A stretch of DNA of 64,000 bases from Vairimorpha ceranae (Eukaryota; Microsporidia; Nosematidae). The stretch is taken from the NCBI RefSeq assembly GCF_000988165.1, contig NW_020169302.1:1-64000 (forward strand), written 5' to 3'. The translations under genes and the position numbers were made by a program. This document shows positions 19,421 to 29,868 of the stretch, piece by piece. How positions within the stretch are numbered: position 1 is the stretch's first letter; the number at the start of each line of letters is the position of its first letter. The notes below the pieces were generated by a model that saw only the letters and a program-made list of their open reading frames with translations, searched no databases and was not told where the DNA came from.

Positions 19421-20576
19421 ATAAAATTTTAAAAAATTGTTTACCAATATAAATTTATATATATTTTTTATTAAATTAGTTTGATAATAAAAATTGTTTG
19501 TATGGACTATTTTTAAAGTAACATAATATTAATGCTTTGTTTTTTTTAATTTACATTGTTAAAAGTTGCATAAATAATAAAAAGTTGATTTTACAAATAT
19601 TTTGTTCATTTTTGCAACAAATATAAAATCAAATTAAAAAATAAGCTGCTGTGTTATGTATAATTTTATAGCAAAATGATAAAGTTTATATATCATAGTT
19701 CAGAGTTTTAATAATCCAAAGTTTATCTCAAATAAGCCTGTTTTTAATGTACAAATTATTCCAAAAAATGTGTATTTGTCAAAATTTATAGAATTAATCT
19801 ATTTTATGTATCAATATAAATATGACAAAATTGACATGTAAAGCTAAAAGAAATCATTTGACTTATTTTCTAAAAATAATTGTTAATTGTAGGTTTTGGA
19901 GAATGTACTAATTTAAATATGTCTTATACTAACTCTTTTGGATTTAAATTACGATATATTTGTAACCACAAAATAAATTAAATTAATCTATCATATTTTA
20001 ATTATTTACGAGAAATTAAAAAGTATTTAAAACATAACTAACCTCGAATAAATTAAAAGTTAAAGAAAATATTTAGCTATTTAATTCGTTTCTTTTAACT
20101 TTGTTAACAATTAAATTTAGTGAAAAACAGAAATCAAATTAAAATTTTCTTTAGATCTTTTTACTTTTAATAAGTTTTTATAATAAACACACATGTTTGT
20201 TCTAAAAATTTATCAAACTAATATAAATACCCATTGATTTCTATTAACATAAAATATAATTTGAACTTTTGGACATGTAATGTTTTAAGTATAAAATTTC
20301 ATAATTCTTTATGTTAAAAATAATTGATTTTTGATGTTATAATAGAAGTTGATGTTTGATTTGGTTGGCAATTAAAAATATTATTTAGCGTTTTCTATAA
20401 TATTTAATAATTCTTGGAAATAATTTAATATTATATAAGAATTATCTGTGCATCAGATTATCAATAAAGCAAATTGTACACATTTTTGTATTTTATTTAT
20501 ATATTTTTTGATTCTTAAATTCGTTCAGAAATCTTATATTTATGCTTTTTTATTTTTTAAATATTTTCCCCAGAAA
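19421..20576. other. Long spacer (about 1.15 kb)
   Basis: Very AT-rich. I found no gene, RNA, transposon piece or intron-like signal. ATACCCATTG near 20228 is a C-run without an ATG behind it. Confidence 0.4.
20566..20576 (+). promoter_or_regulatory. C-run start motif of FAP7
   Basis: TTCCCCAGAAA directly before ATG 20577 decides the start. Confidence 0.7.
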
Positions 20577-21074
20577 ATGAAGATTTTAATAACAGGAACA
20601 CCAGGAGCTGGAAAAACAACTTTATCTAAAGAGATACACGAATTATACAAAATTCCTTACATAGAAGTTAGTAACTACATTATACAAAATAATTTATACA
20701 AAGGCAAATCAAAAAAATTTGATTCATCGCTATTCGATGATAATGTAGTTAGGGAACACTTTAAGAACTATTTGAAAGATAAAAATAGTTTTATTATTGA
20801 TACACATTCTCCTTCGGTTTTTGATTTTATCAATTTTGATTTGTCGTATGTTCTTAAAGTCTCTACCGATGTGTTATATACAAGGTTAAGGCAAAGAGGG
20901 TACAAAAACAGTAAAATTAAAGAAAACATTTCCTGTGAAATCTTTGAGGTTATTGAAGATGATTTAAATGGCATGAAAATACCATTTTACCTTGTTGGAG
21001 ATGAGGAAGGGTATTTAACCAAAGATGATGTAATAAGTCAAATAGGAAAAAATATTCTAAATAAACATATTTAA
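20577..21074 (+). CDS. FAP7: Adenylate kinase-like FAP7 / hCINAP (18S rRNA maturation)
   Basis: FAP7 is an atypical adenylate kinase/ATPase that binds uS11 and is needed for the final cut of 18S rRNA. The 165-residue protein has the P-loop TGTPGAGKTTLSKE at residues 6-19, IIDTHSPSVFDFI in the place of the family Walker B/lid region, VLYTRLRQRGYKNSKIKENI and CEIFEVIEDD, all in the FAP7 order. The longer frame begins with a GTG and gives a 43-codon leader. TTCCCCAGAAA directly before ATG 20577 and the P-loop position fix the start. Confidence 0.9.
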   Translation: MKILITGTPGAGKTTLSKEIHELYKIPYIEVSNYIIQNNLYKGKSKKFDSSLFDDNVVREHFKNYLKDKNSFIIDTHSPSVFDFINFDLSYVLKVSTDVLYTRLRQRGYKNSKIKENISCEIFEVIEDDLNGMKIPFYLVGDEEGYLTKDDVISQIGKNILNKHI

Positions 21075-21645
21075 TTTACTATTTTTAAACTTCTAAAAAC
21101 ATTGTGTATAATTTCTGTGGCATTAATTTTAGATTTATGCAATTTTGTTATAAGCATAAAAAGTAAAAATTATATTAGATGCCATGGTAAGAGGAACAGT
21201 AAATTTTAGATAAAATATTTTTAAAATAGTAATTTGAAGCACGTTTACATTTATAAAATTAAATGATATGTTTTACATTTGATTACTAAAATTATAACGA
21301 ATTAAACTGACAACAAATAAAAATATTGCATAAAATTTTTGTATTTTTAATAATGCATTTGTTTAAAAAAGATTTACACCAATATTGCAGTGTAGATCTT
21401 AAAAATTGTAGTTTTAAAGTATCAAGCTTTTTTACTTTTTTAAAATTTTTTTAGTTATTTTTTGAAATCTATTTTTGACATTAAAAATGATATTTAAAAC
21501 AAAATTTTAGCAACATTTTGTCAAAATTAATATTGATTGGCTTTATAAAATGATGTGTTGGTGTTGTTATTACACCAACGGGCCGAACAAATTAATTTTT
21601 ATTTTTGAAACAAATTGTATTTAAAACAAAAAACTCTACAAAAAT
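21075..21645. other. Spacer with one hairpin
   Basis: No gene seen. GTTGGTGT (21557-21564) and ACACCAAC (21572-21579) form a perfect 8-bp stem with a 7-base loop, followed by GGGCCGAAC, the most GC-rich patch of the spacer. It lies about 70 bases before the GPDH start. Confidence 0.5.
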
Positions 21646-23412
21646 ATGGTGTATAAGGTTTTATTTACAGTAATAGGATTAATATGTGGTATACTTACAA
21701 TAATTAAACGATACAAGTATTTTAAGATAAAAAAATTGGCCTTAACTTACTTCGGGAAACAAGACTTGCAATGGAAACCTAAAAGTCGGTCAGAAATTAT
21801 TAACGATTTAAAAAATACAAACTTTGACATATTGATTATTGGTGGCGGTTCAACGGGAATGGGATGTGCAATCGAAGCAGCTACACGAGGTATAAGTGTT
21901 GGCCTGATAGAAGCACATGATTTTGGTTCGGGCACGAGTTCAAAATCTACAAAACTTTTTCATGGCGGTGTACGCTACCTTGAAAAAGCTGTTAATGATT
22001 TAGATAGATCTCAGTTTGACTTGGTATCTGAAGCATTAAGTGAACGAAAAATTGTTATGAATATGTGTCCTTTTCTAGTAAGGTCGATGGAAATATTATT
22101 TCCGGTTTATAAAAGGCTTTTAATTCCTTACTACTATATTGGCCTTAAATTTTATGATTGGATTTCTGGGCAACGGTCCCTTGGGCGAAGTAAATTTTTG
22201 TCGCGGCAACAAACTATTACAAAATTTCCTAATGTGAGAAAAATCGACCTTGTAGGATCCGTTTCGTATCGTGATGGCCAATTTTATGATGCTAAATACA
22301 ATGTTCTATTGGGTGTCACAGCTACCTACTATGGAGCTGTTGTATTAAATCATGCAAAATTCTTGTCAGTAACAAAAGATGGCGATAAAATTAATGGAAT
22401 TAAATGTCAAGATTCAATAAATAATGAAAAATTTTTAATTAGGTGTAAAGTTTTAATAAATACTTCTGGCCCTTTTGCTGACGAGGTTCGAAATACATCA
22501 ATTGAAAACTGTCAACCAATACTCCAACATAGTTATGGTACACATATTATAGTTCCCGCAATATTTTCGCCTAAAAATATGGGCTTTGTTGATCCAAGCA
22601 CGAGTGATGGAAGAATCGCATTTTTTATGAATTTTAAAGGTAAAACATTGATTGGAGGAACAGATGTTAAGTGTAAAGTTGAAGATTTAATAAAACCGAC
22701 TGAAGAAGATCTAAACTTTCTTATTCACGAGGCCAATTATTTTACAGATCACAATTTAAAATTAACAAAAAAAGATGTTTTGTCTGTTTGGACAGGTATT
22801 AGACCGTTAGTCAAGGATTTATCGAAAAGTTCAACAGAAAAGATATGTAGAAAACATACTATAAGAATAGATAAAGACAATATGGTAACTGTAACAGGTG
22901 GTAAGTGGACAATTTTTCGACTTATGGGAGAACAGACAATAAATCAAATTATAAAAGTTTTTAATATAAAGTCTAATAGACCAAGTATAACACAATATCT
23001 TCCTGTTTTGGGATCACAGGGATATACTAAAGCTACAGAATTTGATTTGGCACTTACTTTAAATATTCCAGAAGATATAGCTAAGCATTTAGCTACAACT
23101 TATGGTACCAAAGCTTACAATTTCTCTGAATACTTTAATGGGTCATACACCAGACTTACAGATGGTTATCCTTATACAAAAGAAGAAATAGTATATTGTA
23201 TCGAACATGAATTGGCTTATCGCATCAGTGATATATTATTTAATAGGATGATGATAGGATACATTGACGTCAGAAGAGCATTTGATTTAATTGGTATAGT
23301 AGCTGAAGTAATGAAAGACTATTACGGATGGGATCAGCAAAGATATAATGAAGAAACAAAATTATGCATGGAAATGATGGAAACTTGTGGTTATAGTTTA
23401 TTAAAAAATTAA
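21646..23412 (+). CDS. FAD-dependent glycerol-3-phosphate dehydrogenase
   Basis: The enzyme oxidises glycerol-3-phosphate to dihydroxyacetone phosphate with FAD. In microsporidia it is placed in the mitosome and, with an alternative oxidase, reoxidises cytosolic NADH. The 588 residues start with a hydrophobic segment (VLFTVIGLICGILTIIK), then the dinucleotide fold DILIIGGGSTGMGCAIEAAT, TSSKSTKLFHGGVRYLEKA, SVSYRDGQFYDAKYN, GGTDVKC and SVWTGIRPLVKD ... VTGGKWTIFRLM. The C-terminal helical domain follows. No C-run motif is seen; the ATG is preceded by CTCTACAAAA. No EF-hands are visible. Confidence 0.95.
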   Translation: MVYKVLFTVIGLICGILTIIKRYKYFKIKKLALTYFGKQDLQWKPKSRSEIINDLKNTNFDILIIGGGSTGMGCAIEAATRGISVGLIEAHDFGSGTSSKSTKLFHGGVRYLEKAVNDLDRSQFDLVSEALSERKIVMNMCPFLVRSMEILFPVYKRLLIPYYYIGLKFYDWISGQRSLGRSKFLSRQQTITKFPNVRKIDLVGSVSYRDGQFYDAKYNVLLGVTATYYGAVVLNHAKFLSVTKDGDKINGIKCQDSINNEKFLIRCKVLINTSGPFADEVRNTSIENCQPILQHSYGTHIIVPAIFSPKNMGFVDPSTSDGRIAFFMNFKGKTLIGGTDVKCKVEDLIKPTEEDLNFLIHEANYFTDHNLKLTKKDVLSVWTGIRPLVKDLSKSSTEKICRKHTIRIDKDNMVTVTGGKWTIFRLMGEQTINQIIKVFNIKSNRPSITQYLPVLGSQGYTKATEFDLALTLNIPEDIAKHLATTYGTKAYNFSEYFNGSYTRLTDGYPYTKEEIVYCIEHELAYRISDILFNRMMIGYIDVRRAFDLIGIVAEVMKDYYGWDQQRYNEETKLCMEMMETCGYSLLKN

Positions 23413-23582
23413 ATTTATTTATATTTTGTAGTGACTTTAATATATTAAATACTTAAATTTAAATTACATATAAAAACTAAGATCATGAAGTATAACAACA
23501 TCTTAACATTATTTATTGCAGCGAATAAAGTTATACAGTAAAAGTTTAAACAATTTTATAAAAAAAAATTGACAATTATGTG

Positions 23583-23933
23583 TCATTTTATTTTTTTTAG
23601 TGCTCTTCCCAATATTAATCCTTTTAAAATTGTTTTAAATGATGGTATGCTTTCTTTAAGCAATAAAGATAAACCGACCACTTCTAATATAAACCCTAGA
23701 AACACAAATCCATATAATATAAACATAAATCCTAAAATAAATAGAACTGTACCTTGTAATTTATCTATATGAAGTAGATTAAATAAGCGTGATCTTGTTA
23801 GAATGAGTATTCCAATGGATACTAAAATATTCCCACAAATCATCAAAGCTTTATCAGCTAGCATAATAAATCCTAACAAAAACACTGATATACCAATTAA
23901 TATAACAATAACACCCGTTTCTCTTAGGTTCAT
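23583..23933 (-). CDS. GOT1: Golgi transport protein GOT1-like
   Basis: GOT1 family proteins are small tetra-spanning membrane proteins of COPII vesicles and the early Golgi. The 116 residues hold four hydrophobic segments, with LADKALMICGNILVSIGILIL matching the family DRALLALGNILFLxG block, and QGTVLFILGFMFILYGFVFLG matching RGSLxFxxGxxLIxxxxxFxG. The family length is about 138; the loss is at the C-terminus. TACCCTCA precedes the ATG. It is convergent with GPDH. Confidence 0.85.
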   Translation of the reverse strand: MNLRETGVIVILIGISVFLLGFIMLADKALMICGNILVSIGILILTRSRLFNLLHIDKLQGTVLFILGFMFILYGFVFLGFILEVVGLSLLLKESIPSFKTILKGLILGRALKKIK

Positions 23934-24038
23934 TGAGGGTAATTTATGTCAACAATCTTTGCTTCAAATAAATATTTTTGACACTGAAGTCTTTTACTAA
24001 AAAATTATAAATTTAAAATATAACTAACTTTTAATTTA

Positions 24039-24860
24039 TCATTTCTTTTTACTTTGTTTGTAAATACCAACAATTATTGCATGATCTTTTTCAAATGGCT
24101 CTAATGATACTTGCTCTTTAGGCTTAATTTCATTTTTACGTAAAATATTTACTTCATCGGCAAAAACGGTCTCAGCAGGAAGAGCTGAATTAATGCAATT
24201 AGCCTTAATTGACATAACAACCCCACCATTATCTTTTAAAAAATATTCGCAATTAATACAAACAATTCTTGATTGATCTGGTTGTGAGACATCAGCAAAG
24301 ACAGTATCTACAGACCCAACAAGCATTCTATATTTGTAAGGATGTCTTGCATCTTCTATTATCGGTACAATATTTGTACGCTTCATAGCCAAATTAATTA
24401 GATCTCGACCAGATCTCTGACTAAATTCAACAGCATAAACAATACCTGTTTCTCCAACAATATCTGACACATGTGAGACGGTAGTTCCTGAACTAGCACC
24501 CAAATATAAAACCTTTGTTCCTTTTTGAATGTGAATGTTTTCCAGCCCACATATAATACCCGCAGCAAGCTTACTCCTATACGCGTTCCACACTCGATAT
24601 TCAATTTTTTGACTGTTATCAAGGGACACAGATATTCTTTTTTCGTTATACACAGATGTTCCTGGTACCATATTTTGAGTTAAAAGTAGATCATCTTTTC
24701 CTCTACACACAAAAATATCTTTGTGAATCTTGTGGGGCTGTACAATAACTTGTGAACTCATTTTAGACTTAACTGTTCCTCTTTTTTTGTTAATTTGCCT
24801 TCCTCGTGATTCATTCTTTGTGTCGTTGTTACGTTTTTTTGATCCAAATTTATGCGCCAT
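24039..24860 (-). CDS. NOP1: Fibrillarin (snoRNP rRNA 2'-O-methyltransferase)
   Basis: Fibrillarin methylates pre-rRNA under the guidance of box C/D snoRNAs in the nucleolus. The 273 residues carry the SAM-binding block [59 protein letters not shown] and the C-terminal [12 protein letters not shown], as in all fibrillarins. The usual Gly/Arg-rich N-terminal domain is absent and replaced by about 35 Lys/Arg/Asn-rich residues. TTCCCCATAA precedes the ATG. LUC7 lies 27 bases upstream on the same strand. Confidence 0.95.
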   Translation of the reverse strand: MAHKFGSKKRNNDTKNESRGRQINKKRGTVKSKMSSQVIVQPHKIHKDIFVCRGKDDLLLTQNMVPGTSVYNEKRISVSLDNSQKIEYRVWNAYRSKLAAGIICGLENIHIQKGTKVLYLGASSGTTVSHVSDIVGETGIVYAVEFSQRSGRDLINLAMKRTNIVPIIEDARHPYKYRMLVGSVDTVFADVSQPDQSRIVCINCEYFLKDNGGVVMSIKANCINSALPAETVFADEVNILRKNEIKPKEQVSLEPFEKDHAIIVGIYKQSKKK

Positions 24861-24887
24861 TTATGGGGAAAAATATTTAAAATTTTG

Positions 24888-25478
24888 TTAAAAAAATTTC
24901 TTTTTTAAATCATCATGTAATTTTCGAAGTCGTAATATTCCGTTGTGTGCCCTACCTTGTAAATGTCTAATGTATTTTTCACTATAAAAGTTTTTTATAA
25001 TCGGAATATTACAAGTTGTACATTTTTCTACGCCCTCAGTGTTATTCTTAAAATATGCTTGTTTCACATTTTCGTAGTCTTTTATTTCATTTTCTAATAA
25101 CCTAAATTTTTCATACATCTGAATTATATTTTCATCAGTAGTATTACTTTCTATTTCGTCTAATTTTATTTCTAAATTGTGTTCTTTTTTTCGTATATTT
25201 TTGTCATTTATAATAATTTCTTTGTTAGGTTTATTACTAATCTGATTTAATAAATTTGATATTAATTTAAACAACTCTTTTTCATACAATACTTTACTTG
25301 GATGTTCTATTTTCCCATGAATTTTATATTTACAAGAACCTAATGATATTTTGGTATTTTTTAGTATCTCGTAAGGACAACCACCTGCAATATAATATAT
25401 GCAATAATCTTCATTGTTAACAATATTTCTATTTAAACCTAATAAATTATCTAGCAGTTTTTTTGCTCTGTCTGTCAT
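24888..25478 (-). CDS. LUC7: U1 snRNP protein LUC7-like
   Basis: LUC7 proteins contact the 5' splice site within the U1 snRNP. The 196-residue protein has the first finger Cys26, then GGCPYEILKNTKISLGSCKYKIH (C-x8-C-x14-C-x4-H layout), a coiled middle, and the second finger CTTCNIPI ... YIRHLQGRAHNGILRLR. Yeast LUC7 is about 260 residues, so this is reduced. Its presence fits the two introns in this window. TAGGCCTTTATG is a weak variant of the start motif. It diverges from MAK16 with only 33 bases between the two start codons. Confidence 0.85.
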   Translation of the reverse strand: MTDRAKKLLDNLLGLNRNIVNNEDYCIYYIAGGCPYEILKNTKISLGSCKYKIHGKIEHPSKVLYEKELFKLISNLLNQISNKPNKEIIINDKNIRKKEHNLEIKLDEIESNTTDENIIQMYEKFRLLENEIKDYENVKQAYFKNNTEGVEKCTTCNIPIIKNFYSEKYIRHLQGRAHNGILRLRKLHDDLKKKFF

Positions 25479-25511
25479 AAAGGCCTATAAAATATTTTTT
25501 TATAACCGTTC
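25479..25511. promoter_or_regulatory. 33-bp bidirectional promoter region, LUC7 / MAK16
   Basis: Two start codons on opposite strands are separated by 33 bases (AAGGCCTATAAAAT ... TATAACCGTTC). Each side has a degenerate C-run (GGCC, ACCG) rather than CCC. Both transcripts must start within this stretch or inside the other gene. Confidence 0.6.
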
Positions 25512-26231
25512 ATGTTAGATAACTCAATTTGGAAAAATATTGGAGAAAAGAAATTTTGTTCTTTTAAGAAAAAAACAGATACGGAATTTTTATGTAAAAA
25601 TAAAAATAATTTAACTGGTCTTTGTAATGCATTTTCATGTCCATTGGCTAATACTAAATATGCTACTGTACGGGCTATTAATGAAGAGTTGTATCTTTTT
25701 ATTAAGGAACCCGAGAGAATAAATACACCAAATGAACAATACGAAAAAATTAAGCTTAGCAAACACTATGAGGAAGCTCTTAAACAAATTGATAAAGAAT
25801 TAGAGCATTGGGATAAACAGATTATACATAAGTGTAAGCAGAAACACACAAAATTAGTAGAATACACAGAGAGACTAGAATATTTTAAAGAACATGGTCG
25901 TACAGAATACATGAAAAGAACAAAGAGAAAGGTCACAAGAGCTGAAAAATTAGCAGCATTGGCAAATTTGGAAGATTTGGATTTTGAAAAGCATATTGGT
26001 GAAGAATTACTACTTAGACTTGAAAGTGGTGTGTATGGCGAAGAACTTAAAGATAAATATCATGCAGCACATGAAAAGTTTATAGAAGACAAACAAAATG
26101 CAAACAAAAAAAAAATTTATGTCGCACATTATGAAAATGATGAGGAAGATGAAGCTCGAATTGAGGAGGATGTTGCTGAACCAGAGGTCAAAAATAAAAA
26201 AAAGTCAAAAAAAGAAAAACTTACATGGTAG
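25512..26231 (+). CDS. MAK16: 60S ribosome biogenesis factor MAK16
   Basis: MAK16 is a nucleolar pre-60S factor. The 239 residues match the family from the start: IWKNIGEKKFCSFK, LCNAFSCPLANTKYATVR, YLFIKEPERINTPNEQYEKIKLSKHYEEAL and HWDKQIIHKCKQKHTKLVEY. The four Cys in the first 45 residues are kept. The C-terminal acidic and Lys-rich tail (ENDEEDEARIEED, KNKKKSKKEK) is also typical. The start follows AACCGTTC. It is divergent from LUC7. Confidence 0.95.
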   Translation: MLDNSIWKNIGEKKFCSFKKKTDTEFLCKNKNNLTGLCNAFSCPLANTKYATVRAINEELYLFIKEPERINTPNEQYEKIKLSKHYEEALKQIDKELEHWDKQIIHKCKQKHTKLVEYTERLEYFKEHGRTEYMKRTKRKVTRAEKLAALANLEDLDFEKHIGEELLLRLESGVYGEELKDKYHAAHEKFIEDKQNANKKKIYVAHYENDEEDEARIEEDVAEPEVKNKKKSKKEKLTW

Positions 26232-26424
26232 CGTAGTGAATTTAATAAATTTGTTTTTTTTACTTTTGTTTTTGCAATCAACACTTTTTGTTTTTCATAA
26301 CATAATTGAATATTTAGTCGCGCACTTATTTTTTGTATGAAAAAAATTGATGTTAAAACTTAATATGACTGAAATAGAACATAACTCATGTATATTTCTA
26401 GGCCAAATTTAAATTAATAATACT

Positions 26425-27552
26425 CTAAAAATTTAATATTGATTTGTCTCTAAAAATTATCTTACAATCTTTAAAACTTTTCTTTAATTCAAAAAGTGCA
26501 TCTTGTGGCAGTTCAGAATCAATTAAATTTAAATACTCAATTTTGTGTCCGAAAAAAGAACACATTCTTTTATAACTTACATCTGTAAACACACAACCAT
26601 TAAAACTTAACTCTTTTACACTACTGAATTTTTTGACAATAAGATTCATAATATCACTGGAAATAGTGTTATTAAATATTTCAAGCTTTTTAATATTTTT
26701 GAATGTATAATCTTTTTGTAAAATTTTTTTATTAAAAAGTATAAGGTGTTCTATATCTTCCATACACCAAAATTCATCATAAGATGTTTTCAAATACGAA
26801 TAAACTGTCTTAGAGAATGAATAAAACATATAAATAGAGTTATATTTATAACTTAAAATATTTAGAGATGTAAAATTATTCAAATTTTCTAATTTTATAT
26901 TTGTGTCTACTAAAGTTAATTTTTTTAGACTTAATTTTTCTAGTAATAGGTTAATTTTACTGTTGATTAAAAAATCTGTACGTTTTTCTTCCATATCATA
27001 AAAAGAAAGATTACTGTACGTTAAATCATCGCTTTCAGATGTATATGCTTTATAACTATCTGCTGGTTTGTGTTGGTGGTATATCAATACATTTATAAGT
27101 GTCAAGCTTTCTAAATTACATATATTTAATATTTTAATAAATGTTTTTAAATCTATTTTACAGTTTAGCAGTCTAAGTTCTTTGACACTAAAATCAAAGG
27201 ACATTTTTATAGTTTCAACTTGGTTCAATTCTAGTGATAACAGTTTTCTATTTTTAAAGTATCCTAAATCTACTACATTGGTGAATTTAAATATTACACT
27301 CTTAAGATTACAATAAAAGTCTAAATTTTCATCAAATTGAATCTTCTCAACGTGTTTTATTGAAGATCTTAAAAATTTTTTAGAACGTCTTAACCTGCTA
27401 CACTGGTGTAAAAATATAATTCTTTTATCATATTTTGACAATATGTAAAGTAGATTTGAATTGAGTGCATAAGGTGTTTCAGTATTAGTTTTTTTTATTT
27501 TTTGTTCTATATTTGGATCTTGATTTTTTCTCTTTTCATTTAATTTTTGCAT
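26425..27552 (-). CDS. Leucine-rich-repeat-like protein, function unknown
   Basis: After a basic N-terminus (residues 1-25), the 375-residue protein shows repeated LxxLxLxxxxI/L stretches such as LLSLELNQVETIKM, VKELRLLNCKI, LESLTLINVLI, LKKLTLVDTNI, LEIFNNTI and VKELSFNGCVF. This pattern is that of irregular LRR proteins, which are expanded in several microsporidia. There is no signal peptide, so it is likely intracellular. The start follows AGTCCTT. I cannot assign a partner or role. Confidence 0.6.
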   Translation of the reverse strand: MQKLNEKRKNQDPNIEQKIKKTNTETPYALNSNLLYILSKYDKRIIFLHQCSRLRRSKKFLRSSIKHVEKIQFDENLDFYCNLKSVIFKFTNVVDLGYFKNRKLLSLELNQVETIKMSFDFSVKELRLLNCKIDLKTFIKILNICNLESLTLINVLIYHQHKPADSYKAYTSESDDLTYSNLSFYDMEEKRTDFLINSKINLLLEKLSLKKLTLVDTNIKLENLNNFTSLNILSYKYNSIYMFYSFSKTVYSYLKTSYDEFWCMEDIEHLILFNKKILQKDYTFKNIKKLEIFNNTISSDIMNLIVKKFSSVKELSFNGCVFTDVSYKRMCSFFGHKIEYLNLIDSELPQDALFELKKSFKDCKIIFRDKSILNF

Positions 27553-28235
27553 AAGGACTTTTAAAAAGAATTTTATTTAATGATATGAAACATATGGCTG
27601 CTAATTGCAAAAAAATACACTCGTACGATTATATACACGACATAACGAAAAGTTAAGAAGCATACTGTTGTTAGAATTTTGATGTGCGGGTGATGCTTTA
27701 AAAAAAGAAATAGTGTTTGTATAAGTCATGTTTGTATATTTAAGTTAAATGGTTTTAGCCTCGTGAAACGTTACATATTATATTTGTTTCATCTGTTAGT
27801 TTGAGCCTGATAATTAAATAATTTCGAAATTTTGAAAGATACACATTCATTTACAGCTTTGATTTAATTCTACAAAATAGAAATTAAGCAAATATTACAT
27901 AGAAAAGAACATATGTAATGAAAGTAAAAATGAATATTTAAAGAAGAATAAAATTTATTATAACAAAATTAATAAATTTGCATATAACAAATTAGGAAGG
28001 TAATATAAACAAAATAATAATATTCTGCAAATATAATTTTAAAAAGAGAACAAAAAAGAACCACAAGTACAGTCTATTAGCCAACCACTATATATTATTC
28101 TGAGTACACGAATGATTAATCCCACTTTTATACCAAAATTGGTATAAATCGAAAAAATATTCTAATTTTTAACCCTTATTTTTTTAAAAAATAATAAAGG
28201 TTGAGTTTTAAAAATGGGCAAAATTCGACTAGCTA
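27553..28235. other. Spacer before the Tc1 element
   Basis: No gene seen. TTATACCAA (28128-28136) and TTGGTATAA (28139-28147) form a 9-bp hairpin. TTAACCCTTATTTTT near 28170 is a C-run without an ATG. Confidence 0.4.
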
Positions 28236-28606
28236 AAGTCTGTTGCATAATCTTGCAAGCCCTTTATTTTTATCAAAAACTTTACGTAAACTGCGCTAAC
28301 ATACCAATTCGTTGACATTAATCCACTCAATTTTTTATTTAAACAGGAATTTAGTTACTCATTAACTCTATTACTAGATATAATGTATTGTTTTTATAAA
28401 ATAAGAATTTTTTTAAAAAAAGTGATGTACAATCTTACGCCAGTTTAATTTTAATAATATTTAATAACTCGTTAAGCCATAATTGTTTTCAATTACTAGT
28501 TTAATTTTGTTTTCTATAAAAAATAATCTTTTTACAGAAATCCGGGCCAAAATTATGCCAATTTTCAGAAATTGTGACTTTTAATTTACTTACACTATCA
28601 TAGGTT

Positions 28607-29430
28607 TTACCTTAGAATAAATTTGCCTAGAAAGCTCTCCCAAAGATTTTTTATAGGATTAAGATCAGGAGAATATGCTAGCTAAAATATTGTCTCGACA
28701 ATTTTGCAAGCTAGCAAATTTTTTGTAGATATTGAAATTGTGTTGTTGTGTTGTTCTGTTGAAATTATTTTATGTATTTTTGTTCATCAATAAATGGAAG
28801 TAAATATTTAATCAGTATATCTTGACATTTTAAACTATCTATACTTTTTGAAATAAAAACACTTGTTGAATTTCAAAATAATTAAAAAAACCCCAAACCA
28901 CGACTGAAGGTCTTATGGCTCTGCAAGAATACACAACTTTTTTTGTTTTAATACTTGTTCAATACTAGTTATAACCATCTGGACTATCAAGATTTGGCTT
29001 TTTCTTTATCCGAAAATATTTCTTCTTTACATCTGGTTCCGAAATTTGTATATTTATCTGAAAATAATATTTTGTTTTTTAAGTGTCCAAAATTTAAAGC
29101 AAATTTTCGACTATTTTTTCCTTTTTAGTTTACTGTCTCTTGCTAAAGTTCTTGTTATGGTGGATTTATGCACATTTAAATCTAAAGCATGCTTCAAATT
29201 ATTTGCCGTTATATTTTTACCACTAGCAAAATAAATTAGTTTTGATCGCGCCCTAAAAGACCTTTTTGGATAACCAGGCGACTTTTTCTTACCAAAATTT
29301 GAATATTCTTTTATGTATTTAGCAATAACAGCGCATGATCTGCTTTTCTCTCTGCTAATTTCAAAAATTGACTTTTTTGGCTTATTCAGCAAAATAATAA
29401 CAGCTTTTTCAGAATCATCAAGGTAAGGCT
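28607..29430 (-). pseudogene. Tc1-family transposase, decayed
   Basis: The N-terminal HTH part is open over about 100 codons (29111 to about 29430): YLDDSEKAVIILLNKPKKS, ISREKSRSCAVIAKYIKE, then KKSPGYPKRSFRARSK and ITRTLARDSKL. Downstream fragments give a Trp-Phe-Gly-Val block, a QHNNT-like second Asp region and LAYSPDLNPIKNLWESFLG, the DDE end of Tc1 enzymes. Stops interrupt the middle and the N-terminal Met is lost to a frame change, so it is inactive. Confidence 0.75.
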
Positions 29431-29534
29431 TTTTTTACTGTACAAGAAAGGAAGAGAATCTTTGCATATGGACCAGAGAGATTTGGGAGTGTAATCCTTA
29501 TTAAATCGGTACTGTGAGATTCCTACTTATCAAA

Positions 29535-29868
29535 ACTCCCGCATTTTTAAACTTGCCGGCGTAGCAAGCTCTGCTGTATACATTGGATTTTGTCTCTGGG
29601 AGAACATGTTACCAGTTATATCCATACCTTGTCGAGAATAATTTACAGCAAATGTAATTGTCGGACATGTTTTGAATTACCCGAGAAGAGATGTCATAGT
29701 ACAAGCATCAAAGGCACCTTCTACCATTTGTATTTTTATGCGCATCTCCTTACATCGCCACATCTCTAGTTCAGCATTTTTATAAACTGCGTTGACCACT
29801 CTTCTCCCACCAGTTTCGGCCAGTGTGCTACAAAATCCTGTATAAAGGAAAGGTTTTCTACTCATTAG
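29535..29868 (-). pseudogene. Coding remnant of unknown family inside the Tc1 element
   Basis: ATG 29868 is preceded by TTAGCCCCTA, a good start motif, and opens a 62-residue frame (MSRKPFLYTGFCSTLAETGG ... FDACTMTSLLG). Two further frames continue with protein-like text: YDISSRVIQNMSDNYICCKL, then ITGNMFSQRQNPMYTAELAT. The stretch is visibly richer in G and C than its surroundings. I read it as one gene broken by two frameshifts, but I do not recognise the family. It could be host cargo captured by the element or a second element inserted into it. Confidence 0.4.
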
